From Bog-793 sp050013835 (GTDB lineage Bacteria > Actinomycetota > Acidimicrobiia > Acidimicrobiales > Bog-793): a stretch of 64,000 nucleotides of DNA. Positions 17,188 to 24,769 of the stretch are shown piece after piece. Position 1 is the stretch's first letter, and every line of letters begins with the position of its first letter. The notes beneath the pieces are model-generated. The model searched no databases, was not told the origin of the DNA, and was given only the letters and a program-made list of their open reading frames with translations. Position numbers and translations under genes: made by a program. The stretch covers positions 52,100 to 116,099 of the forward strand of contig JBEKEM010000011.1 in NCBI GenBank assembly GCA_050013835.1, read 5' to 3'.

Positions 17188-18018
17188 TCACGACTGGCAA
17201 ACCGGGCAGAAATGCGCCGCCCGACCTGCGAGGCGCGTCCGCATCACCTCGGCCCCGCAGACGTGGCAGGGCTCGCCGGCCCGGCCGTAGACGGCGTGCT
17301 CGAACTGGAAGCCCCCCGGCGAGTCGAACAGGTCCCGGTAGCTCCCGTCGCCGAGCGAGGTCCCGCCGGCCGCGACCGCCCGCTGCAAGACAAGGCGCAG
17401 GCCGGCCGCCAACCTGGCGAATTCGTCCGGACCAAGCGTGTCCGTCCTCCGGTCGGGGCGCAGGCCGGCGGCGAAGCAGATCTCGTCGGCGTAGATGTTG
17501 CCGACGCCGGCGACGACGCGCTGGTCGAGGAGCAGCGCCTTCAACGTCGTGCGGCGGCCCGCCACGAGCCGGCGGAGCGCCTCGGGACCGATCTCGCCCT
17601 GGAGGGCGTCGGGGCCGAGACGGCCGGTCACCTCGGCGAGGAGCGATTCCCCCGGCAGCGCGAGGAAGAGCTCACCGAAGGTCCGCGGGTCGACGAAGCG
17701 CAGCTCCCGACCGTCGTCGAGCGAGAGCACGGCGTGGGTGTGGGCCGGGCGCGCGACCTGCGGCGAGTCGGCGAGGACGAGGCGCCCGGTCATCCGCAGA
17801 TGGATGACGAGCGTGCCCCGGTCGGTTCCGACGAGCAGGTACTTGCCATGGCGGGCGACGTCGACGACCCGCCGCCCGGCGAGGCGGTCCCGGAACCGGC
17901 GAACCGACTGGCGTCGCACGGTGCGGGGGCCGATCACCTCGACGGCGACGACCGTGCGCCCGACGACGCTGCCGGCGAGGCCGCGCCGGACGGTCTCGAC
18001 CTCCGGGAGTTCAGGCAC
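17188..18018 (-). CDS. mutM: formamidopyrimidine-DNA glycosylase (Fpg/MutM)
   Basis: 276 residues from the GTG at 18018, which places the catalytic proline second (MPELPEVETVRRGL). The beta-hairpin Lys region (HGKYLLVGTD), LRMTGRL, the H2TH region (GNIYADEICFAAGLRP) and a C-terminal zinc finger with CHVCG...FCPVCQ are all present. It removes 8-oxoG and opened purines. Its start overlaps the end of rnc by 8 nt. mutY at 40.2 kb would complete the GO repair system. Confidence 0.95.
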   Translation of the reverse strand: MPELPEVETVRRGLAGSVVGRTVVAVEVIGPRTVRRQSVRRFRDRLAGRRVVDVARHGKYLLVGTDRGTLVIHLRMTGRLVLADSPQVARPAHTHAVLSLDDGRELRFVDPRTFGELFLALPGESLLAEVTGRLGPDALQGEIGPEALRRLVAGRRTTLKALLLDQRVVAGVGNIYADEICFAAGLRPDRRTDTLGPDEFARLAAGLRLVLQRAVAAGGTSLGDGSYRDLFDSPGGFQFEHAVYGRAGEPCHVCGAEVMRTRLAGRAAHFCPVCQS

Positions 18019-18778
18019 GCACCGTTCCGGGGTCGCCGCCCTCCAGGGCGACGATGGCGTCCTCGGCGGCGGCGCGCTCGGCTTGCTTCTTCGAGCCGCC
18101 CCGGCCGCGTCCGACGACGCCCGCGGCGGCGACCTCGGCGACGAAGCTCTTGGCGTGATCGGGCCCCTGCTCGTTGACGGCGTAGCGGGGAGGTTCGGCG
18201 CCGAGGCGCGAGCACATCTCCTGGAGGCGGTTCTTGGCGTCGCCGAGCTCGGCGCGCCGCGAGATCTCGTCGAGCTCCTCGCCGACCAGCCCGAGGACGA
18301 AGACGCTCGCCCGCTCCATGCCGCCCCAAAGGAACACCGCCCCGATGACCGCCTCAAGGGCGTCGGCGAGGATCGACGGCTTGGCACGTCCGCCGGAGAC
18401 GTCCTCACCCCGCCCGAGCAGGAGGGCGGCGCCGAGACCGAGCTCGGCGGCGACGGGGGCGAGCGCCTCGGTGCTGACGGCGGCCGACCGGATCCGGGCG
18501 AGGTCCCCCTCGGGGAGCTCGGGTCGCCGGCGGTAGAGGTGCTCGGTGACGACGGCGCCGAGCACCGCGTCGCCGAGGAATTCGAGGCGCTCGTTCGACT
18601 CCTGGCCCGGGTTCTCGGCGCAGTAGGAGCGGTGGGAAAGGGCGAGTTGCAGCAGCTGCGGGTCGACGCCGGGACCGAGTCGTCGCGCGAGGTCCTCGCG
18701 GGGTCCGAACCCCTCGATGGACCCGTCCCTAGCCGCGCGCCCCCGCGCGGCCGGACCGGACCCGGGCTGCGGCGTCAG
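18011..18778 (-). CDS. rnc: ribonuclease III, probable CTG start
   Basis: 255 residues if started at CTG 18778. The catalytic motif NERLEFLGDAVLGAVV (about residues 55-70) and the second acidic region DALEAVIGAVFL are intact, followed by a dsRNA-binding domain (PPRYAVNEQGPDHAKSF...GSKKQAERAAAEDA). The first ATG/GTG/TTG in this frame is a GTG at 18565, inside the catalytic motif, so it cannot be the start. CTG at 18778 is the only NTG codon before the conserved LALSHRSY region, and it overlaps the acpP stop as CTGA. RNase III matures rRNA and cuts dsRNA. Confidence 0.9.
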   Translation of the reverse strand: MTPQPGSGPAARGRAARDGSIEGFGPREDLARRLGPGVDPQLLQLALSHRSYCAENPGQESNERLEFLGDAVLGAVVTEHLYRRRPELPEGDLARIRSAAVSTEALAPVAAELGLGAALLLGRGEDVSGGRAKPSILADALEAVIGAVFLWGGMERASVFVLGLVGEELDEISRRAELGDAKNRLQEMCSRLGAEPPRYAVNEQGPDHAKSFVAEVAAAGVVGRGRGGSKKQAERAAAEDAIVALEGGDPGTVRA

Positions 18779-19038
18779 GCCGCCTCGAGCTTCGCCGTGA
18801 CGTAGTCGACTGCGTCGCGCACGGTGCGGAGGTCCTCGAGATCCTCGTCGTCGATGCGGAAGTCGGCGACCTGGTTGCGCAGCTCCTCCTCAAGCGACTC
18901 GACGAGCTCGATCAGGGCGAGCGAGTCGGCGTTGAGGTCCTCGCTGAAAGACGATGACTCCGCGATGGCATCAGGCGAGATCTCCAGGATGTCGGCGAGC
19001 TGGAGCCGCACGAGTTCGAGGACCTGCTCCCGGTTCAT
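18775..19038 (-). CDS. acpP: acyl carrier protein
   Basis: 87 residues from the ATG at 19038 (MNREQVLELVR). The phosphopantetheine attachment serine is in NADSLALIELVE, in the normal helix II position; the sequence is strongly acidic as expected. It carries acyl chains in fatty acid synthesis and lies downstream of plsX, which uses acyl-ACP. Its stop TGA overlaps the CTG proposed as the rnc start. An open frame extends 17 codons upstream but with no conserved sequence. Confidence 0.95.
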   Translation of the reverse strand: MNREQVLELVRLQLADILEISPDAIAESSSFSEDLNADSLALIELVESLEEELRNQVADFRIDDEDLEDLRTVRDAVDYVTAKLEAA

Positions 19039-19158
19039 CCGTCCTGTCGGTGCTCCCGGCGGCACGCCACCTCCCTGGGGTCCGCGCAACGCTTCCCTCT
19101 GACCGGCGCCCCCGCCCGCGGGAGCGACCCGGCAACCCGGGCCCGGCCGGATCCGATG

Positions 19159-20139
19159 CTACCGGCTCACCGCCGCACGGACCTGTCCGACGAGGTCGGC
19201 GGCGACGAGGTCCGCGGCGACCTGGGTGGCGTTCAGAATCGCGCGCGCCGAGCTGCTCCCGTGGCTGATGACGCAGACACCCTCGACGCCGAGCAGCAGG
19301 GCGCCGCCGGTCTCCTCCGGGTCGACGTAGCTCGCGTAGCGCAGCAGCGACGGCAGGAGCACGTCGCCGGCGGCCTTGTTCTCGGGGGACTCGGCGAAGA
19401 CCCGGCCGAGAATCCCCATGAAGGCGTTGAGCGCCCCCTCCAGCGACTTGAGGGCGACGTTCCCGGTGAAGCCGTCGGAGACGACGACGTCGACGCCCCC
19501 GGCGAGCAGGTCCCTTCCCTCGACGTTGCCGACGAAGCGCACGCCGGCCCCAGCCGCCAGGAGGGCGTGGGTCTCCTTGACGAGCGGGTTGCCCTTCGAG
19601 TCCTCCTCGCCGTTCGAGAGCAGCGCGACCGACGGCGAGGCCTCGCCGTAACGGATCGTCACGTAGGCCGAGGCCATCTGGGCAAACTGGACGAGCCACT
19701 CCGGGCGGCAGTCGGCGTTGGCGCCGGCGTCGATGAGCACCGTCGGGTGACCGCCCGACGGGATCGGCAGCGGCGCCGCGATCGCCGGGCGGGCGACGCC
19801 CGAGAGGCGACCCATCCGGAAAAGCGCCGAGGCCATCGCCGCGCCGGTGTTGCCGGCACTCACCATCGCCGAGGCGCGCCCCGTGGCGACGGCTTCGGCG
19901 GCGCGCACGAGGGTCGAGTCGCGCTTCGCCCGCACGGCGCGGGCGGGGTCCTCGTCCATCGCAATCGACTCGTTCGCCACAAGGACCTCGAGGTCGCCGA
20001 CGTCACCGAGCCGGCCGTCGTCGGGGCCGACCAGCAACACGGGGAGGCCGAGCTCCTCGTGGGCGCGGCGCGCGCCGGCGACGATCTCGGCGGGGGCCTT
20101 GTCGCCCCCGAGGGCGTCGACGGCGATCGGGAGGATCAG
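19159..20139 (-). CDS. plsX: phosphate acyltransferase PlsX, probable CTG start
   Basis: 326 residues if started at CTG 20139. PlsX makes acyl-phosphate from acyl-ACP for phospholipid synthesis. Signatures are PIAVDALGGDKAP at the very N-terminus, VSAGNTGA, DAGANADCRPEWL, SDGFTGNVALKSLEG and the C-terminal GVCVISHGSSSARAI. The CTG aligns with the usual initiator Met of PlsX and overlaps the rpmF stop as CTGA. In-frame TTG codons exist only well inside rpmF and would add about 30 unrelated residues. The rpmF-plsX pair is widely conserved. Confidence 0.92.
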   Translation of the reverse strand: MILPIAVDALGGDKAPAEIVAGARRAHEELGLPVLLVGPDDGRLGDVGDLEVLVANESIAMDEDPARAVRAKRDSTLVRAAEAVATGRASAMVSAGNTGAAMASALFRMGRLSGVARPAIAAPLPIPSGGHPTVLIDAGANADCRPEWLVQFAQMASAYVTIRYGEASPSVALLSNGEEDSKGNPLVKETHALLAAGAGVRFVGNVEGRDLLAGGVDVVVSDGFTGNVALKSLEGALNAFMGILGRVFAESPENKAAGDVLLPSLLRYASYVDPEETGGALLLGVEGVCVISHGSSSARAILNATQVAADLVAADLVGQVRAAVSR

Positions 20140-20315
20140 TCGACCTCGATCGCCTGGCGCCCCTTGTACCAGCCGCAGTTCGGGCAGACGACATGCGGCA
20201 GTTTGGCGTGCTGGCAATTGGGGCAACGACTCTGCGCCGGCTCGCTGAGCGTCCAGTTCGACGCGCGCCGGCTCCTGGTTTTCGACTTCGAGGTCTTCTT
20301 CTTCGGGACAGCCAT
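20136..20315 (-). CDS. rpmF: 50S ribosomal protein L32
   Basis: 59 residues from ATG at 20315. It begins MAVPKKKTSKSKTRSRR, the classic L32 start, and has two CPNC pairs (CPNCQHAK and CPNCGWYKGRQAIEV) forming a zinc ribbon, so this is the zinc-binding form of L32. It follows yceD by 8 nt and overlaps plsX by 4 nt (CTGA). Confidence 0.96.
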   Translation of the reverse strand: MAVPKKKTSKSKTRSRRASNWTLSEPAQSRCPNCQHAKLPHVVCPNCGWYKGRQAIEVD

Positions 20316-20323
20316 CGGTCTTC

Positions 20324-20839
20324 CTACTCGTCGTGCCGACGATCACCGCCGGCCGTCGGACCCACCCCGCCCCGGTCGAGGTCGCACGAGCACGTCTCGA
20401 CGTTGCGGTTGGCGCCGCAGCCGGGACACAATCCCCGGCAGCCCTCACCGCACAGCGGTGCGAGCGGCAGATCGAGGATACACGCGTCCTGAACGATCCT
20501 TGCCAGGTCGACCTCGTCCCTGCCGAGGGGGTAGGTCGTCTCGTCGTCGGCGTCCTCGACGCAGAGCTCGCACACCTCGGCCGACAGCTCCCCGGTCGCG
20601 GGCTCGAGGCAGCGCCGACAGGCGCCCTCCCAACCCGCGCGCACCGTGCCAGAGACGAGAATGCCGTCGTGGGCCGACTCGAGCACGAGCGCCACCTCGA
20701 CCGGCGAGCCCTCGGGGACGCGTGAGCCGCTCACGGCGAGGTCATGCGCCGCGACGACCGTCTCGACCACGAGCCTCGCCCCGGGGGTACGACGCAGCGC
20801 GGCGACGGGCGCGACGAGCGAGCGGTCGGCCGGCCGCAT
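20324..20839 (-). CDS. yceD: YceD/DUF177 family protein
   Basis: 171 residues. The conserved parts are GSRVPEGSPVEVALVLES, GTVRAGWEGACRRCLEP with a CRRC pair, and the C-terminal CGEGCRGLCPGCGANRN, a Cys-rich block that may bind zinc. DUF177 genes nearly always precede rpmF, and the family has been linked to 23S rRNA accumulation in E. coli and plants. The N-terminal ~10 residues are poorly conserved. Confidence 0.88.
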   Translation of the reverse strand: MRPADRSLVAPVAALRRTPGARLVVETVVAAHDLAVSGSRVPEGSPVEVALVLESAHDGILVSGTVRAGWEGACRRCLEPATGELSAEVCELCVEDADDETTYPLGRDEVDLARIVQDACILDLPLAPLCGEGCRGLCPGCGANRNVETCSCDLDRGGVGPTAGGDRRHDE

Positions 20840-20855
20840 CAGGCGACCGCCCCGG

Positions 20856-21428
20856 TCACTGCCGATCTTGGTCGAAGAAGGCGTCCTCGGCGGAGTCCAT
20901 CTCGCCGATCTCGTCGGCTTCGTTGTCCCCCTCGTTGACGCTCAGGCGGTCGCGGCCGGCCTGCACGGTGCGGATCGTCCGGTCGAGCACGATCTCGAAG
21001 GCGGCAAGCTTGCGGTCCACGTAGTCGTCGGCTTCGTGGCGGATCCGGCGGCTCTCGGCCTCGGCGTCGGCGAGGATCCGCTCGGCGTTGTTGCGGGCCT
21101 GCCGCACGATCTCGGTGCGCTGGACCATGTGCGCCGCCTGGGCGCGCGCCTCGTCGAGGAGCTCGTCGGCCTCGCGCATCGCCCGGGCGCGGACCTCGTC
21201 ACGCTCCTGGATCACGCGCCGGGCGCGCTGGAATTCCGTCGGCAGGGTCTCGCGGGCGGCGTTCAGGAGCTCGAGGACCTCCTCCCGGCCGATGATCGCC
21301 GAGGACGAGAGCGGCATCGACTTCGCCCGCTCGACGAGCCCCACGAGCTCCTCGAGAATCTCCGCCAGCTCGAGACGCCCCTCGGCGCCACTTCCGGGGC
21401 CACGTTCGCCGAGGCCGTTGTCAACCAC
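20856..21428 (-). CDS. DivIVA-like coiled-coil protein
   Basis: 190 residues, GTG start overlapping the end of coaD by 8 nt. A helical N-terminal region is followed by a long Ala/Arg/Glu coiled coil (about residues 60-150, ARRVIQERDEVRARAMREADEL...AERILADAEAESRRI) and an acidic tail. Actinobacterial genomes carry such DivIVA or ATP-synthase-b-like proteins between coaD and yceD. A cell-envelope or division scaffolding role is likely by family, but the DivIVA N-terminal motif is weak here. Confidence 0.7.
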   Translation of the reverse strand: MVDNGLGERGPGSGAEGRLELAEILEELVGLVERAKSMPLSSSAIIGREEVLELLNAARETLPTEFQRARRVIQERDEVRARAMREADELLDEARAQAAHMVQRTEIVRQARNNAERILADAEAESRRIRHEADDYVDRKLAAFEIVLDRTIRTVQAGRDRLSVNEGDNEADEIGEMDSAEDAFFDQDRQ

Positions 21429-21900
21429 CGAATCGCTCCTTCATGCGCACCGCAACCGGGTCGGGGACGAAGGCGCTGACGTCGCCGCCATAGCGGGCGA
21501 CCTCGCGCACGAGTCGCGACGAGATGAACGAGTAAGCCGAGCCGGTCGGCAGCATCAAGGTCTCCACCCCGGCGAGTTGCTGGTTCATCTGCGCCATCTG
21601 CAGCTCGTTCTCGAAGTCCGTGACGGCGCGGAGCCCCTTCACGATCACGTCGGCACCGACACTGCGCGCGACGTCGACGACGAGCGTCGTCATCGAGACG
21701 ATCTCAACGTTGTCGTACTTCGCCAGGCACTCCGCCACCATCTGCTGGCGCTCCTCGGCACTGAAGAGCGGCTCGCCCTTCTGCGGGTTGCACAGCACCG
21801 CCACGACGACGTCGTCGAACAGGCAGCGTGCACGCTCGACGACCTCGAGATGGCCGTTGTGGAACGGGTCGAACGAGCCCGGGAATAGCGCCCTCGTCAT
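21421..21900 (-). CDS. coaD: phosphopantetheine adenylyltransferase
   Basis: 159 residues from ATG at 21900. The N-terminus MTRALFPGSFDPFHNGHLEVVERA contains the HxGH nucleotidyltransferase motif; further on are VKGLRAVTDFENELQMA and the C-terminal ISSRLVREVA that binds ATP. It makes dephospho-CoA, the precursor of the acyl carrier cofactor used by AcpP in the same cluster. Its ATG overlaps the rsmD stop as ATGA. Confidence 0.97.
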   Translation of the reverse strand: MTRALFPGSFDPFHNGHLEVVERARCLFDDVVVAVLCNPQKGEPLFSAEERQQMVAECLAKYDNVEIVSMTTLVVDVARSVGADVIVKGLRAVTDFENELQMAQMNQQLAGVETLMLPTGSAYSFISSRLVREVARYGGDVSAFVPDPVAVRMKERFGG

Positions 21901-22460
21901 TCCGGCCCCGTCCTCCCGGCGGCCGTCGACGATGGGGAGGTCACGGCCACGGTCACGAGCGTACCGCCGTAACGGTAGACCCGGTGGAGGACGAACGGGC
22001 CTGCCAGCCCGACCTCGTGCGAGGACTCCAGGACCGCCGCGCGCGCGGGGAGCCGCTCGAGGAGCTCGCGCCAGCGATCGAACGCGTACGGTGGGTCGAC
22101 GAGCGCGACGTCGAAGCGCTCCGCCGCCTGTGCGCACCACGCCAGCGCGTCGGCGCGCACGATACGGGTCCACACCGAGGCGAGCCCGGTCGTCTCGAGA
22201 TTCCAGTTGATCGCCGCCACGGCACCGCGGTCGGACTCGACGAACGTAACCGACGTTGCGCCCCGCGAAAGCGCCTCGATGCCGAGCGCCCCCGACCCGG
22301 CGAAGAGATCGACGACCGCCGCCCCCTCGACGAGGCCGAGGTGCTCGAGCACGTCGAAGATCGCCTCCCTGACCCGGTCGGCGGTCGGGCGCACGCCGTC
22401 ACCCCTGGGGGCGCGCAGCCGACGGCCGCGGGCGGTGCCTCCGATGACGCGCACGGACAA
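21897..22460 (-). CDS. rsmD: 16S rRNA (guanine-966-N2)-methyltransferase RsmD
   Basis: About 187 residues. The start is probably the TTG at 22460, which has GGGGAGGG 6 nt upstream; the GTG at 22454 is the alternative and gives 185 residues. Motifs are RVIGGTARGRRL, RPTADRVREAIFD, the SAM site VVDLFAGSGALGIEALSRGA and the catalytic DPPY. rsmD-coaD is a conserved pair. An open frame extends upstream into recG but has no RsmD sequence. Confidence 0.93.
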   Translation of the reverse strand: MSVRVIGGTARGRRLRAPRGDGVRPTADRVREAIFDVLEHLGLVEGAAVVDLFAGSGALGIEALSRGATSVTFVESDRGAVAAINWNLETTGLASVWTRIVRADALAWCAQAAERFDVALVDPPYAFDRWRELLERLPARAAVLESSHEVGLAGPFVLHRVYRYGGTLVTVAVTSPSSTAAGRTGPE

Positions 22461-22495
22461 CGGTAACCCTCCCCGGCGCGCCGTCCCCGCCGGGC

Positions 22496-24769
22496 CTAGC
22501 TGCGCAGCAGGTACTCCGCCTCGTCCTCGCCGACGAAGATCCGCAGCTCGTCGGCGAGGAGCGGGTTCCCCGCCAGGGTCGGGTCGGCGGCGACGACGTC
22601 GCCCGCCACCTCCCGGGCGAGGTCGACAAGATCCCGGTCGCGCCGCAGCGACGCCAGCTTCAGGTCGCTGCGCCCCTTCTGGCGGGCGCCGAGCACGGTC
22701 CCCTCGCCGCGCAGCTCGAGGTCGATCTCGGCGAGGTAGAAGCCGTCGTTCGACTCCCCGAGCGCCTCGAGGCGGCGGCGGGCCTCGGGCGTCACGTCGG
22801 TTGCGAGCAGGTAGCACCAGGCGGGGTCGGCCCCCCGCCCGACCCGACCGCGCAGCTGGTGGAGCTGGGCGATGCCGAAACGGTCGGCGTCCTCGACGAC
22901 CATCACCGTCGCCGCGGGCACGTCGACGCCGACCTCGACGACGGTCGTCGCCACGAGCACGTCGAGATTCCCGGCCCGGAACGCCGCCATCACGTCCTCC
23001 TTGTCCTTCGGGCGGAGCTGGCCGTGCAACAGCCCCACCCGCAGCCCGCGCAGCTCGCCCGCCGCGAGCCGGGCGTGCTCGTCGACCGCCCCGCGGGGCG
23101 GTTGCCGCTCCGGCTCGAGGACCTCGGCCCCGAAAAGCCGGCCGTCGTCGAAGTCCGCCTCAACGTCATCGCCGGCCGTCGAAACGGTGAGGCCGTCGTC
23201 GTCGACGGCGTCGGACCCGGCGGCCACGAGCGGGCAGACGACGAAGGCCTGGTGCCCCGCCGCGACCTCGGCCCGGACCCGGCTCCACACCTCGGCCTCG
23301 GCGGCCTCGTCGGCGACCCAGCGGGTGGCCGCCGGCGTGCGCCCCGGCGGGAGCTCGTCGAGCACGCTGTAGTCGAGGTCGCCGTAGACGGTCATCGCCG
23401 CGGTGCGGGGGATCGGTGTGGCCGTCATCACCAACAGGTCCGGATCGTGGCCCTCGACCCCGGCGGCCGAGCCCTTCTCGCGCAGCGCGGCTCGCTGGTC
23501 GACCCCGAAGCGGTGCTGCTCGTCGATGACGACGGCGCCGAGCGAGGCAAACCCGACCTCCTCGGTGATGAGGGCGTGCGTCCCGATCAGGATGTCGACG
23601 GTTCCGCGCCGCAGTCGGTCGTGGAGGCGCGACCGCGCCGTCGGGGGCGTCCGGCTCGTGAGCAGCTCGACGGAAACCGGTCTTTCCCCGCCGAGACGGT
23701 CGGGATCGGAAACCCTGAGCCCCCGGAGCATCGCCCGGGCGGCGAGGTGGTGCTGCTCGGCGAGCACCTCGGTCGGGACCATGAAGGCCCCCTGGAAGCC
23801 GCCCTGGACGGCGAAGAGCAGCGTCGCCAGGGCGACGACGGTCTTGCCTGCACCGACGTCGCCCTGGAGCAGCCGGTGCATCGGCTCGGGCGAGGCGAGG
23901 TCACGGCGGATCTCGCCGATCACGCGGGACTGCGCCGCGGTGAGTTCGAAGGGGAGCGCGGCAAGGAAGCCGTCGACGAGCCGGACGCCGTGCCGGGCGT
24001 CGACGTCGTGGGCGATTCCCCGGGCGTCGGCCGCCGCCGCCCGCTTGCGCATGACTAGGGCGACCTGGATGCGGAACAGCTCGTCGAAGGCGAGCCGGCG
24101 CCTGGCGAGCTCGGTCTCCGCGATCGTCTCGGGCTCGTGGATGGCGCGGAACGCCTCGGTCCGGCTCATGAGGCGGGCCCCGGCGCGTCGTGTCCCCTCG
24201 AGGGGGTCGGCGAACTCCCCCGCGCGCTCCAGCGCCTCGCTGACGTACCTGGCGAGCTCGATCGAGGAGATGCCCGCCCGGCCGGACTGGGGGTAGATGG
24301 GCACGATCCGGCGCGTCTGGCGCGCCTCGCGCGAGCCGATGATCTCGACGACGGGGTTCGCCATCTGCAGTGCCGACCGGTAGACGTCGACCTTCCCGTA
24401 GAGCGCCACCTCGCGGCCCTCGGCGAGCTGTTTGGTGCGCCACGGCTGGTTGAAGAACGTGACCCGCAGCTCACCGGTCCCGTCGTCGACGACCACCTCG
24501 ACGATGCTGCGCCGTCCCCGCAGGCGCCGCAGCGTCACCTGCTGCACGGTCGCCGAGACGACGCCCTCGTCGCCGGGGACGAGCTTGTGGATCGAGACGG
24601 CGTTGGTCCGGTCGGCGTAGCGGCGCGGGTAGTCGGTGAGCAGGTCGAGGACCGAATGGATCCCCATCGCGGCGAGCGCCGTCTGCTTGGCGTACCCGAC
24701 CCACCGCAGTTCCGAAACGGGGAGCTTCTGGAGCTGCCCGAGCTTGCGGCCGGACGGCGTCGGGCTCAC
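22496..24769 (-). CDS. recG: ATP-dependent DNA helicase RecG
   Basis: 757 residues from GTG at 24769, which overlaps the stop of the DAK2 gene as GTGA. Domain order: wedge/OB domain (about 1-260), helicase core with GDVGAGKT (motif I), VVIDEQHRFGV (motif II, DEQH) and TATPIPRT, then the second RecA-like half with VATTVVEVGVDVP and QLRGRVGRG. RecG remodels stalled replication forks. An insertion rich in acidic residues (near ADFDDGRLFGAEVLEPERQPP) lies in the second half. The frame stays open upstream but the conserved part begins at this GTG. Confidence 0.95.
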   Translation of the reverse strand: MSPTPSGRKLGQLQKLPVSELRWVGYAKQTALAAMGIHSVLDLLTDYPRRYADRTNAVSIHKLVPGDEGVVSATVQQVTLRRLRGRRSIVEVVVDDGTGELRVTFFNQPWRTKQLAEGREVALYGKVDVYRSALQMANPVVEIIGSREARQTRRIVPIYPQSGRAGISSIELARYVSEALERAGEFADPLEGTRRAGARLMSRTEAFRAIHEPETIAETELARRRLAFDELFRIQVALVMRKRAAAADARGIAHDVDARHGVRLVDGFLAALPFELTAAQSRVIGEIRRDLASPEPMHRLLQGDVGAGKTVVALATLLFAVQGGFQGAFMVPTEVLAEQHHLAARAMLRGLRVSDPDRLGGERPVSVELLTSRTPPTARSRLHDRLRRGTVDILIGTHALITEEVGFASLGAVVIDEQHRFGVDQRAALREKGSAAGVEGHDPDLLVMTATPIPRTAAMTVYGDLDYSVLDELPPGRTPAATRWVADEAAEAEVWSRVRAEVAAGHQAFVVCPLVAAGSDAVDDDGLTVSTAGDDVEADFDDGRLFGAEVLEPERQPPRGAVDEHARLAAGELRGLRVGLLHGQLRPKDKEDVMAAFRAGNLDVLVATTVVEVGVDVPAATVMVVEDADRFGIAQLHQLRGRVGRGADPAWCYLLATDVTPEARRRLEALGESNDGFYLAEIDLELRGEGTVLGARQKGRSDLKLASLRRDRDLVDLAREVAGDVVAADPTLAGNPLLADELRIFVGEDEAEYLLRS

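Noticed and set aside
18011..18565. RNase III starting at GTG 18565
   Set aside because: This start would remove the NERLEFLGD catalytic motif and the N-terminal helix; the upstream sequence is clearly RNase III coding.
19156..21024. 622-codon plus-strand frame opposite plsX, rpmF and yceD
   Set aside because: Spans three confirmed genes on the other strand and has no family features.
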